64,000 nucleotides of DNA from Phytopythium helicoides (Eukaryota; Oomycota; Peronosporomycetes; Pythiales; Pythiaceae): NCBI GenBank assembly GCA_024867545.1, contig JANFNE010000030.1, positions 620,001-684,000 of the forward strand. Direction: 5' to 3'. The notes under the pieces are model-generated. The model was not told the DNA's origin, made no database searches, and saw nothing but the letters and a program-made list of their open reading frames with translations. The position numbers were made by a program, and so were the translations under genes. This document shows, piece after piece, positions 1 through 9,743 of this stretch; the stretch's first letter is position 1; each line of letters opens with the position of its first letter.

Positions 1-1216
1 GTGACGGGAGAGCAAGATGGCGCGCTGCCACCGGTGCTGGCGGAGCTGGAGCGCGAGCGGCTGAGGATGCAGACGCTGCTGCTCTCGAGCTGTCCACTTG
101 GTGTTCATGTTGAAGCGAAACGCTCGAACCACTACGAGCGACCTCAAGCTTGTGCGCAGTATTGCAGCTGAGAAGACGCAATTGCTACAGCAAGTGAGTT
201 CGAACGCTAGCGGGAGCGGTGGTGGCAAGGGAAACAAGCGCGACAGCAGCAGCGGACGCAACTCGTCGTCTTCGTCTTCGACGACAAGCTCGCAAGTATT
301 GGCGCCAGGGAAGTGCATCCCTGTCGCTGTATTTGTCGTCCCAGCGCCAAGTGATTCCATGCTAACTGCATCTGTAAAGTCGCGTGCGGCAACGGGGTCG
401 TCCGCACCCAATGCGTCGCGGTCCGCGACCGTCACGTTCTGCAAATCAATCGAGACGCGGCTAGTGGCGCTCTTTCGGTCTGTGCGCGGCGGACCCGTTG
501 GGTCTGCTAGGCTACGCGATGCACTATCGACAGCTACACTCAGTAAAGAGCGCCGCGTGTTCACTATGGATCCGTCACACAGCGTTGTGATGGTGTCTCG
601 CCGCGCAATGCTGGTCGACAGCGCCGAGGAGCGGTTGCTGGAGGTGCTCGACCTTGCAGACTGCAGCACCGATTCGGGCTCGGAACTGGACGACCTGGAC
701 AATGCGTTAGACGAGCTCCTCGCTCCGCTAGAAGACGATGATGTGGGCTTCTCCCGCGCTGTGCAGTACCAGCAGCGCGTGATCGACCACCTGCTTTCTC
801 CTCCTGGCAGCTCGAACAAGGATGCCGCCGGAGGTCGCGTGGAGGTTCTCCCGCTCGGACAGTGGCTACGATCGTTCGTTGCACTCGCCAAGTCTCAGGA
901 TCGCATGGACGAACGACGACGATCAAGTGTGACCAGCATTGACACCACGGAGCGGTAGGGTGTCAATGTGAGTGCCCACGAGCCTTCACCATGGACAGCT
1001 CGCTCCTCAGAGCAAGAGGCCGAGTCGTTGCAGCTCAGTCTGCTACCAGAGCAGCAGCGCGTGATTGAAGCGGCAGGTTGAAGTGCGTCCGGTGGTCTTG
1101 TCGTTGCTACGGCAGCAAGTACGTGGCATGCCGAACTTCATGTTGAACTCTGGCGGGCTTTTGCTTCGTTCGCGTCGGTTCGTGGCGCGCTGTTTCTCAC
1201 CCTGTTTTGTGAGTAA
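1..1216 (+). pseudogene. SMG8-like protein, partial and interrupted
   Basis: The gene enters from the left edge. A coiled stretch is open from base 1 to about 90 (ELERERLRMQTLLLSS). The reading then continues one base later as VHLVFMLKRN and runs to a TAG at 956-958. The same frame stays protein-like beyond it (SLLPEQQRVIEAAG), meets a TGA at 1079, and continues with AELHVELWRAFASF to 1216. The KSIETRLVALFRS segment and the C-terminal pattern remind me of SMG8, the SMG1-kinase cofactor in nonsense-mediated decay, but this is recall of family shape, not an alignment. Introns 955-1038 (84 nt) and 1077-1115 (39 nt, unusually short) would remove both stops in frame, so this may be a spliced or frame-damaged gene rather than a dead one. 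A GTGAGT donor follows at 1209. Confidence 0.35.
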
Positions 1217-1411
1217 ATTTAAATACCTCTTTCAAACGGTACACCTTGATCTGCCACAATCCCACCTGTCTCTGTAAAATATCCAAGCAGATGATGGGCG
1301 TAAAGGCATACTCCGTTCAAGATATTTTTCGTGCGGTAGCGGTTGTGCACTTGTGGTTTTCTTCGCTCCCCCAAGTGGCTGCCACTTTCCCAATCGCCCC
1401 GATCGCTCAGG

Positions 1412-2650
1412 ATGCTCAACTTGCGCGCGCTCTACGGCTCGCGCATGCCCCAGGCGCTGCACGTGCGTGGTCCGTGCATGTCCGCGGCTCTCGCAGCTCT
1501 CTAACGCCGCAATTCCCGTGCGAATTGGCCTCCTACAGCCGCGAAGCGACCCGCAGATCGCCAGCTACTGGGAGCACGACACGGCCTCCTCGCGCGAACT
1601 CGCGCGCGCCATGGAGGAGGCTGAGGCTGCTGACGCTGCCGACAGCTCGACGGACGGCTCGACGGGCGCCAGTGATGGCGGTGACGTGGCGGCGGCGCTC
1701 AAGAAGCCGACGGCCGCGCTGTTCGAGGACGCCAACCCTGTGGCGGCGCGCGCCAGGGGCCGCCCGACGCTCTCGGCGCGGCTTGCCGACCTGCTGGCGC
1801 CGCCTACGGCCGACCTGCCGGCGCTAGCGGACGGAACCGCGCCGGGCTCTCCTCCTTTCTCGCAGCTGTCGCCTACGGGGCTCATCTCGATTGCGGCTGC
1901 CGACATTGATGAGGCTGCAGAGTCGACGTCGCCTCGCCCTGGCGCCCCTCGCGACCTCGACTGGGAGTTCATTGCGGCTCTCCGCCGACGCGCGACTGGA
2001 GAAGACGCTGAATACCGCCCGTCGACGTCCTCTACTCGGTGAGTGCCGCAGCAGTAGCTGCTGCTGAGAGGATTAAAAGCAAAGGATCTGATGAAGGTTG
2101 GTGTGGACATGCAGTCGCGCGGATGAGGTCGTGTCACAGCTGCTAGGCCAATCTCCAGGAGGCGCCGACGGCGAGACACAGAGCCAACTGCGTTTCCTGT
2201 CACTGCTGCGCCGCATCAATGAGATCCGCTCCCAACAGCACATGGATGTACGCGACTTGTTTGTTTCACTCATTCCAGCAAGGCTATATGCTGATATTGG
2301 CTTGCATGACAGCACGAAGAATGGGAAGGACTGCCGTACCCGCAAATTCTGGCGCTACCGACCTTCAGATACGAGAAGCGAGTGTCGACGGATTCTCGCG
2401 ACACAGGGAGCGAAAGTGGCGAGCCCGCGCTTAACAACACGTTGTACGTGATTTACCTCGGGTTATCTGGCTGCGAACAGCAGAAACTAATGTTATCCAC
2501 AGGTGCGCCGTGTGCTACACTGAGTACGAGACCGACGAGGAGCTGCGTACGTTGCCGTGCCTTCACTACTACCATCGCGAATGTATCGACCAGTGGCTGC
2601 TGCACCACCGTCTGTGCCCGATCTGCAAGCACGTTGTCGCGGTCTATTAG
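1412..2650 (+). CDS. RING-H2 finger protein (probable E3 ubiquitin ligase)
   Basis: I model five exons: 1412-1462, 1539-2038, 2115-2247, 2313-2443 and 2503-2650. They join in frame to give 320 aa. Introns are 59-76 nt with GT donors and CAG/ACAG acceptors. Residues 1-200 are acidic, Ser/Ala-rich and low in complexity. The C-terminus holds a RING-H2: CAVC, then PCLHYYHREC, then CPIC close to the stop, matching the Cys/His spacing of C3H2C3 ligases that bind two zinc ions and recruit an E2. No transmembrane segment is obvious. Start choice: ATG 1412 gives a short first exon (MLNLRALYGSRM) that splices cleanly; ATG 1612 is an in-frame alternative. The RING is certain, the N-terminus less so. Confidence 0.82.
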
Positions 2651-2822
2651 GTAGCGATGCTCCTCGAGTCAACTGTACATGTACTGCCCGCGCGCGTGTG
2701 CTTTATCTCCATTACTGTATTCCCTCGGCAACAGCCGGCTCCATACAACACGCACAAATGTATCATCCGTCAGCATTCATGTCGTCTTCGTCTTCCCATC
2801 GCTTTCATCTACATGTAAAGCA

Positions 2823-4564
2823 TTAGTGGTCCAGGATGCGCAGGTTGCCCGTCACAACCTTGTCCTCGAGCACCGTTCCGTCCGGCAGATCAATGTGCGC
2901 GCCTTCATTCGCCACGAGAATAACCGTGCCCTGTTTTCAGCCACCAGCGCAGTCAGCCCCTTGATCTTCAACTTCAACAAAAAAACACAATCACACATCA
3001 TGCAGCAACAACAAATCGCCTTACCCTGAGTGTGATGTCCGATCCAAACTTGACATCGCCCGCGACCGTCAGGTGGTCTAGCTCGACAATGTTGGGAATG
3101 CCCTTTGCAAAACGCGCCGCGTATTCCTTCTGGCTTTGGAACTCGAGTCCAAGCTTGACGATCGGGATTGTGACGCCTCCGCGAGCAGAGTTCACAATGA
3201 GAGACCCGTGCTTGATTTGGTACAGGTTCGACTGCACTAGGAACAAGTCGGATGACGACTTAACTGGCAAAAAGCGCGACCGCGGCACTTGGACACCCAA
3301 AAAGTTCTTGAAGTGGCGCACAGCCTCGCCCGCTGCGCTCTCGAGCTGCACAACCTTGGTGTTGTTGCGTACCGTACGGACAGACACGATCGGCTCAATA
3401 TCGAGCGCGTCCTGCGCCACGAGCCGCTGGATCGCACGCAAGTTGACCCATAAATTGTTGGTGTTGAAAGCCTTGAAGGCGCGGAACTCGTCCATTTTCT
3501 CGGGCGGCACCTGGCTCGCCTCGAGAAGGTGCGGCTTGCCCTTGTACGTCACCAAGGTGCCTCCCTGCACGTCAGCACGCGTCTTCTCCGTCACCTCCAT
3601 GACAAATTCCGAGTCCTCATTGATCATATGGTAGAGAACGTCGAGGTTGACCGTGGCGCCGAGGTTGTCGACGTTCGAGATAAAGATGTACTCCTTGCCC
3701 TGGTTGACGAGGTTCTCCAGCAGTCCCGAGTCAAAGAGTGCGTGGTAGACGTCGCCGTGGCCAGGCGGGTACCACTTTTCGCGCGTAGCGCGATCAAACT
3801 TGGTGTTGGGTAGCGGCAGCATCGTCTCCTTGATGATGAATGGGTAGCAGCTCTGGTTGAACGTGTGGATGCTCAAGTTGTGCATGCGGTACTTGCGGAT
3901 GATGCGCACCGTCTCCTCGTGCGTGTTGAACGAGTTCATGAGCACCAGCGGGACGTCCACGCCGTACATGCTGTTGAGGTACTCGACTTGGCGCACCGTG
4001 AGGTCCAGGAACGACAGATCCTGGCGCACCTCAATGGCGCTCTTGGGTCCCTCGCACCCGAGCGTCGTGCCGAGACCGCCGTTGAGCTTCAAAATGACCA
4101 GCTTGTCCAGGAGCTCGTGCTTGAGGTTCATGTCATCGGGACAGGTCTCCAGCGACGAGTGAGGCTGCAGAACCTCTGGCGCTGGGGGCTGCACCGCTCC
4201 CCTACGGTCACCAATAGCAACGTGGCAAGTGTTAGCAACAGTCTCGTCACACTTTTTTTCTCCCATGAGAAGGGAAGCTGAGCGCACGCACCAGTCGATG
4301 ACGTTCTTGCGCATCTTGGAGTACTTTCGGAAGAGCTTGAGGAAGTTCTTGCGCTGGCGCGAGCCCATGAGCTCGAGCGACGACAGCGCCTGCGTCGTCA
4401 TGGATCTTCCCTGTCATCCCCCCGCTCCCCCCGCGGCAGTTGTCATCGTCCGTTTGCGAACGCACCTCGGCCATCTGGTCGTCGACCGAGAAGCGCGCCG
4501 GCATGTGCGTCTTGTAGTGGATGCTGGTGGGCATGGCGCTCGAGGGTCTCCTACCGCTGCTCAT
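2823..4564 (-). CDS. UGP: UTP-glucose-1-phosphate uridylyltransferase (UDP-glucose pyrophosphorylase)
   Basis: Makes UDP-glucose and pyrophosphate from UTP and glucose-1-phosphate in the cytosol, feeding cellulose, beta-1,3-glucan and glycoprotein synthesis. Exons on the minus strand are 4466-4564, 4292-4410, 3025-4201 and 2823-2930, separated by introns of 55, 90 and 94 nt. The spliced protein is 500 aa, the usual family length. The nucleotide-binding loop [17 protein letters not shown] is complete, as are the NTNNLWVNL and [11 protein letters not shown] segments, and the last exon restores the beta-helix end ([20 protein letters not shown]). Intron 4202-4291 is a multiple of three with no stop, so an unspliced ORF would add a false 30-residue insert. 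No frame damage was seen. The start at 4564 is the longest; in-frame ATG 4534 is possible. Confidence 0.93.
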
Positions 4565-4847
4565 GGCGCCGCAAGCCGAGAAATGGTCAGCCCGTCCGTC
4601 GACGACCGCGAGAGACGAGAAGATCTCCTCCCCTCCCCCCCGCCTGTCTCACTACGAACCGCGGCAAGCAAGCAACCCACGCACTGGTCACGCGCTCGTA
4701 GGCGGCGACTGACGCGGCGCTAAGTGATGAACTGCGCGGCGGCGCGTGGCGGCGATCGGCAGATCGACAGCGAGAAACACACGTAGTGTGCTGGGTCCAT
4801 GCAGCCAAGCGCGCTCGGTGACCCGCCCACCGTCATGGCGCTCGAAA

Positions 4848-4884
4848 ACCGGTACATGTGGGTTCAAACCGGTTAAAAACCGGT
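4848..4884. promoter_or_regulatory. Cluster of three ACCGGT palindromes
   Basis: ACCGGT occurs at 4848, 4868 and 4879 in an AT-richer stretch about 320 bases before the peptidase start at 5202. The spacings of 20 and 11 bases are close to whole helical turns. A similar five-copy cluster precedes the gene at 8076. The role is inferred. Confidence 0.4.
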
Positions 4885-5201
4885 AAAACCCTTGATTTCC
4901 TCCAATCACAGGGACGGATTTGGAGTTGATGAGTGTTGGCAAAGCTGCTTGCTCATCCTATACAAAACGGCAGTCGAATCATCCTCTCGCCATACTGAAA
5001 GCAAGACGATCTTCGGCTTGCCGCCTTTCCTGGATGCCAAGCCCACATGGGATGCAGGCGACTTGGCACATGCAGAGCCCGAGCCTCGGCCGCCGCCAGT
5101 CCACGCAGTCGCCGACTTCCTCGCCCGCGTCGTCGCGCTCCAGTCGCCGCACTACCGTCGACACCACCAGCAGCGGCCTGCACCAGCCGCTCGCCCCCGA
5201 C

Positions 5202-6878
5202 ATGAGCGACGCCACGCAGCCGCTTCTCCCGCGCGCCGACGGCTCCCCGCGCCGCCGGCTCCTGTCCGGCGTGGACCTGCCATCGGCGCTGCAGCGCGCG
5301 TACCGAGTGGCCGTGCGCTCCGGTCCGGCGCTGCGCGTCGCGCTGCTGGGCTCGCTTGCCGTGGGCTTCGGCGTGATTGTGCTGCTGCACACGCACTCGC
5401 TCGCGACGACGGCCAACCTGCCGCGCAGCTCGATCCGCGCCGCGAGGGCTCGCCAGGCCGGCAGCGTGCAGAATATGGTGGCAGGGACTGCCAACTGCTC
5501 CGAGCGCTACTTCACGCAGCGAGTCGACCACTTTGCCTGGCTCGGCGAGGAGGACGGCAGCCCGACGACATACCAGCAGCGGTACCTCATCAACGACCAG
5601 TTCTGGGACCCTAGCGACCCCAGAGCCCCCGTGTTCTTCTACACGGGCAACGAGGGCGATGTGACCATGTATGCCAACCACACGGGGCTCATGTGGGAGA
5701 ACGCGCCGGAGTTTAAGGCGCTCATCGTGTTTGCGGAGCATCGATACTACGGCAAGAGCTTCCCGTTCGGAGACGACTACATGGACAACCTTGCCTACTT
5801 GACGCACGACCAGGCACTGGCCGACTACACGACGCTGCTCTTGGCGCTTCAGCGGGAGCACAAGGCGCTCAACCACCCGGTGATCGCGTTCGGTGGCAGC
5901 TATGGCGGCATGCTCTCGGCTTGGATGCGCATCAAGTACCCGAGCGTCATTGCCGGCGCGATCGCTGCATCGGCTCCCATTTTCGGCTTTGGAGGCTACG
6001 ACTACGACGGGCAAAAATACTGGCAGGTCGTGACGCGGGATGCCACGCCCGCTGCTGGCGCCGCCCACAACTGCGCGCCAAACATTCGTCGCGCATGGCC
6101 GGCGTTGTTTGAGCTTGCTAGCACGCCTGAAGGTCGGGAGAAGCTTACGGAGATTTTCCAGCTGTGTGAGCCCATGAAGGACGAGAGCGATGGCGAGAAG
6201 CTTGCAATGGGTCTACTAGTGGCGTTCGACTCGCTCGCGATGGGCAACTTTCCCTACCCATCGAGCTATATGACCAGCGGCGCGGTGGACCTCCCGGCGT
6301 GGCCAGTGCGCGCTGCGTGCGAGCACCTGGCCGGCACGTTTGACAACAATGAGACGCTGCTTGCTGCTATGCTTGAAGCGAGCAATGTGTACTACAATGC
6401 TACGCGTGACCAAAAGTGCTTCAAGATGCCGACGCTCTGGGACATTGACGGCATTTGGGACTATCAGTATTGCACCGAGATGCTGCCGCAAGAGACCTAC
6501 TTCCCGACCAACGGCGAGACTGACATGTTCTGGGAGCGCAACTCGACGCTGGATGACATTCGCGCTCACTGCCGCAAGCAGTGGAAGACCGACCCGGATC
6601 CGGACTGGATTCGCGAGAGCTACGGCGACGAGCTGCTGCGCGGTGCATCCAACATCGTGTTCAGCAATGGCTTGCTCGACCCGTGGAGCAGTCAGGGCGT
6701 GTTGAAGGCGCCAAAGGATGCGCGAGGCATCGAGATCGTGATCATCGAGGAGGGAGCGCACCACCTGGACTTGTTCTTCAGTCGGCCGGCGCTGGACCCG
6801 TACTCGGTCGTGCGCGCACGCCGCATCGAGGTCGACGCCATTCGCCGCTGGGTCGATGAGTTTGCCAAGTACAAGTGA
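5202..6878 (+). CDS. S28-family serine carboxypeptidase (lysosomal Pro-X carboxypeptidase type)
   Basis: A single-exon gene of 558 aa. The S28 family cleaves residues after proline in acidic compartments or outside the cell. The catalytic triad is visible: nucleophile Ser233 in GGSYGGM, Asp493 in NGLLDPWSSQG and His520 or 521 in EEGAHHLDL. The N-terminus is basic and followed by one hydrophobic segment at about residues 44-63 (ALLGSLAVGFGVIVLL). That suggests a signal anchor (type II membrane protein) rather than a cleaved signal, with the catalytic domain on the luminal side. Several NxS/T sequons are present. The open frame extends to 4920, but ATG 5202 (MSDATQPLLPR) is the natural start: it sits just ahead of the anchor, and the upstream part is low complexity. 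Frame intact. Confidence 0.92.
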   Translation: MSDATQPLLPRADGSPRRRLLSGVDLPSALQRAYRVAVRSGPALRVALLGSLAVGFGVIVLLHTHSLATTANLPRSSIRAARARQAGSVQNMVAGTANCSERYFTQRVDHFAWLGEEDGSPTTYQQRYLINDQFWDPSDPRAPVFFYTGNEGDVTMYANHTGLMWENAPEFKALIVFAEHRYYGKSFPFGDDYMDNLAYLTHDQALADYTTLLLALQREHKALNHPVIAFGGSYGGMLSAWMRIKYPSVIAGAIAASAPIFGFGGYDYDGQKYWQVVTRDATPAAGAAHNCAPNIRRAWPALFELASTPEGREKLTEIFQLCEPMKDESDGEKLAMGLLVAFDSLAMGNFPYPSSYMTSGAVDLPAWPVRAACEHLAGTFDNNETLLAAMLEASNVYYNATRDQKCFKMPTLWDIDGIWDYQYCTEMLPQETYFPTNGETDMFWERNSTLDDIRAHCRKQWKTDPDPDWIRESYGDELLRGASNIVFSNGLLDPWSSQGVLKAPKDARGIEIVIIEEGAHHLDLFFSRPALDPYSVVRARRIEVDAIRRWVDEFAKYK

Positions 6879-7061
6879 GTGATCAGGAAAGGAGACGCAA
6901 CCACGAGGTCGTCCATGTCTGTAAGAAAACACTTTTGAACTTGTTGGTCGATAGAGGAGAGCGTTGAACGAATGTTCGGGTTGCCCTTGGGAATTTGATC
7001 GACAGGTGGAAGATAACACGACACTTGAAAAGATGCACAGCGGGCAATCATTGCCAGGCAC

Positions 7062-8076
7062 TTAGACGCTAGTGCCGTAGTCGACGCGAGCGTTCTTGTC
7101 GCTGAGAAGCGGCAAGGCGCGCTCGGGCGGCGCCGTCAGCGCTTGGAATCTGCAAAGTCGTTGAGAGTCAGATGTCGTTCATAAGCTTGAAAAAACATCG
7201 ATAGCCAGCAACTTACGACTCGCGGGGGACGAACTTGGCGACGAGCGCAACGACGATGAAGGCGCCGATGATAGCAGCACTCTGGGTGGCCGAGGTGCGC
7301 ACGCTGAGGCTGACACGCTCAACGGCGGGCGAGACGTCGAGCTGCTTGACGGCGATAGCTCGAAGAGCCCAAATGGCGACCAGCGCGAAGGCAAAGTCCT
7401 CAGCGTAGACGAGCGCCGAGATGGCGGCGACCGCGAGCAGCGAGAGCGCCGACAGGTAGGCCGTGAGCGAGAGGTATCCGCCGGCGATCTGCTGCAGCGA
7501 GACGCAGATGGAGATCAGCAGCGCGGCGCAGGTCCACGCAAAGTAGATGGTGACGCCGAGCTCGGAGCAGAAGTAGCGTCCGAAGGAGAAGCCCTGGTCG
7601 CGGCGCAGCGCGAGGATGTGCAGGTAGAGCGCGAGCAGCGCGAGCCATAGCACGACGAGCGTGGCCGTGGCGGCGTGCAGCCACTCGTTGGTGAAGAAGA
7701 CGATCCAGGCCATGTTCATGAGGCAGGCGACCGAGAAGAGCGCGCGCAGCAGCGTGGCGTGCGTCGAGTCGGCGAACAGCGAGAGCGACGAGCAGGCGCA
7801 GTCGACCACGACGGCGACCGCCAGCAGCGCGTAGATGAGCCCCCAGATGGAGAAGGCGTACGGCGCCGGCGTGATGAGCGTCTCGTGCTTGCGCGACATG
7901 GGCGCGATGTTGCGCGAGGAGTAGCCGTTCACGTACAGCTGCGCCGCGAACAGCGCCGCGTTGGCCCAGGCCAGTGCCGCCACCGCCATGCGTGCCGAGC
8001 GATCTCGAGCGAGGGAGAAGTCTGCAGGCGCTTCGGCTGCCTTCTTGGGTTGTGTGCGCTTGGATCTCGACGGCAT
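7062..8076 (-). CDS. TspO/MBR-related multi-pass membrane protein, paralogue 1
   Basis: Two exons, 7217-8076 and 7062-7149, split by a 67-nt intron with a GTAAGT donor; 315 aa. About seven hydrophobic helices follow a short basic N-terminus. The signature LITPAPYAFSIWGLIYALLA, then NMAWIVFF, then FCSELGVTIYFAW matches the long bacterial and eukaryotic proteins annotated as tryptophan-rich sensory protein or TspO/MBR-related. Ligands for this branch are unknown; classical TspO binds porphyrins and sterols. The small last exon encodes a polar tail ending in DYGTSV. The other three paralogues, near 26.8, 28 and 33 kb, also end with a Y-G motif in their last exon. Five ACCGGT palindromes lie directly upstream of the start. 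Family assignment is from motif pattern only. Confidence 0.78.
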
Positions 8077-8092
8077 TGGTGGTCATGGTGGG

Positions 8093-8164
8093 ACCGGTAT
8101 TGTACCGGTTGTTCTGATATATACCGGTATATTTGGATTACCGGTAGATCGATATTGTACCGGT
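8093..8164. promoter_or_regulatory. Cluster of five ACCGGT palindromes upstream of the 8076 start
   Basis: ACCGGT occurs at 8093, 8104, 8123, 8140 and 8159, with spacings of 11, 19, 17 and 19 bases. The first copy is 17 bases before the ATG of the TspO/MBR-related gene on the minus strand. The intervening sequence is AT-rich and the neighbouring coding DNA has almost none of these hexamers. A binding site for a dimeric regulator is the simplest reading, but it is inferred. Confidence 0.45.
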
Positions 8165-9059
8165 ACAAGTTGAAGCAAGTGACTTGGAAAGTCCCCCACG
8201 TGATCAACTGACTGACTAATGGGCATTTGCTTTTGCCGCTTTGCCGTGCTGTGCTTTGCGGCGGGGGAGGGAGCTGCACACGTTGCGATCGATGCAAATG
8301 TAAAGCTCCGATGGAGAGCATTTGTATGTAGCTCGCCGACGAAATGTCTCGTGAACATGATGGCGGCGTTGATCCCTCGGTGGAGGGGCAGCTGCAAGGT
8401 TTATGGCGAGTGAGATGGCTCGGCGGTACACACACACGCCCGAAAGCGATGCGAGTGCCACTCTGAGGGGAGCGCGGTTGAAGCTGGTGCTGGGGTTCAA
8501 GGGTGTAAACTCGCAGGCACCGGGAGGCTGAAGGAAGGCGGTGGTGGACTGGCGGGACTTCGAATCAATCAATCAAGCGGCCCGCAGCCGCCCGTCTCCG
8601 AGGCGGCATCCCGTTTGAATCCAGCGAGGAGGTGATGAACTGCTTGCAGCACGCTCGGAGCTCAGCGTGGCCACGAATCGTGAGACCTCGGTTGGAGGAT
8701 GATACACTTTCGGTCGTGCCGTTGTGGTCTCTCGAGGTCGCTTAGCATCGCTGCCTTGCATCTCGCCTTCTTGTCACGAGTGGCAAAAGTATTGTGCATA
8801 CTGGTGCTTGCTAATGGGCATAGGCTGCGTCATACTTGAGGGTCCGTCGGTGAAAGCCGCTCTTCTACACGGCACCACGGTGCGTGGTCGCCATCGAGCT
8901 TGGTGTGCGTCTTCGTGACGACCGAAGAATCAAGCGGCTGTAGACGACGCTGGCCAAACACTACAGGCATGCCGCACCCACGAAACCAAAGAGATAGATG
9001 CTAGAATAACGATGGTACTATTTACTACGAGGGGGAGGCACGCAACACGCTAGGGAATC
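8165..9059. other. Intergenic, no gene recognised
   Basis: About 0.9 kb upstream of one minus-strand gene and downstream of the next. Short ORFs on both strands look like chance: no motif, no splice structure, mixed codon use. Confidence 0.5.
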
Positions 9060-9743
9060 TCAAACAATGTAGGCCGGCGCCACAGGATGATGGTGGGGCT
9101 GCGGCATCTGCAGCTGGGGCTGCTGCAGTCGGTCGAACGTCATAAGGCTGTAGAAGATCGTGAGCTCCTCGTACCCGAGCGACAGCGGCGCCTCGCTCAG
9201 GCTTGTGGGCAGCACGGGCAGCACCTCGATCTGCTCGGCCTGCTTGGACGTCCTCGTCGTCGTCGTCGTCCTCGAGCATGGCAAGCAGCGGGTCCATGTC
9301 GATGGCTCGGGGCGAGTACTCGTCCTCGCTGCTGTGCGGCGACAGGAAGAGCCCCGAGGCGTCGAGTGCGTCGAACGGCAGCCGCGAGCTCGAGCGCTGT
9401 AGCCGCTTCTTGCGGTCCAGCTTCTTCTGGTTCATGTTGGCCTTCTCGCGGTGGAACTCGCACAGCTTGTGCAGCTTGCCGTTGCGCTTCACGGCCTGCA
9501 TGTTGGGGCACTTGCCCGTGCGGTAGCCGCATCGTGCGGGTGTCGAGCTGGCGGTCGCCGCCACCATCTTCTTGGCCTTCTTGGCTCGCGAAGCCGCCGA
9601 GGTCGAGGAGCCCATTCCCGGCCGCGTCCGTCGTCGAGAGCGGGCGGCGAGCCTGCCGGCCGCCGACGCTGGCGCATTGGCCGAGCAGCGGGAGCCAAGT
9701 CGGTGCTCACCATGAGCATGGCGTCGGTCAGCAAGTCTTGCAT
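9060..9743 (-). CDS. Small protein with a C-x-Y-x2-G-K-C / LHKLCEFHR motif, frame-broken
   Basis: The core reads CGYRTGKCPNMQ, KRNGKLHKLCEFHR, then ANMNQKKLDRKKR. Cys/His plus a basic tail suggests a small zinc-binding or nucleic-acid-binding module; I have seen this pattern in oomycete predicted proteins with no known role. A Ser-rich and acidic segment (EDDDDDEDV) follows. At about 9249 the frame must shift by one base to reach a plausible C-terminus (QAEQIEVLPVLPTSLSE ... APAYIV, stop at 9060). The start is uncertain: ATG 9615 lies in the core frame, while ATG 9743 (MQDLLTDAMLMVSTDLAP) looks like a natural N-terminus but is in another frame. About 200 aa if joined. Confidence 0.5.

Noticed and set aside
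4861..4873. GGTTCAAACC resembling a tRNA B box
   Set aside because: No A box at the right distance and no cloverleaf stems could be formed; the sequence is part of the ACCGGT cluster.
4953..6068. Long minus-strand ORF opposite the S28 peptidase
   Set aside because: Arg/Ala/His-rich antisense shadow of a well-supported gene in GC-rich DNA.
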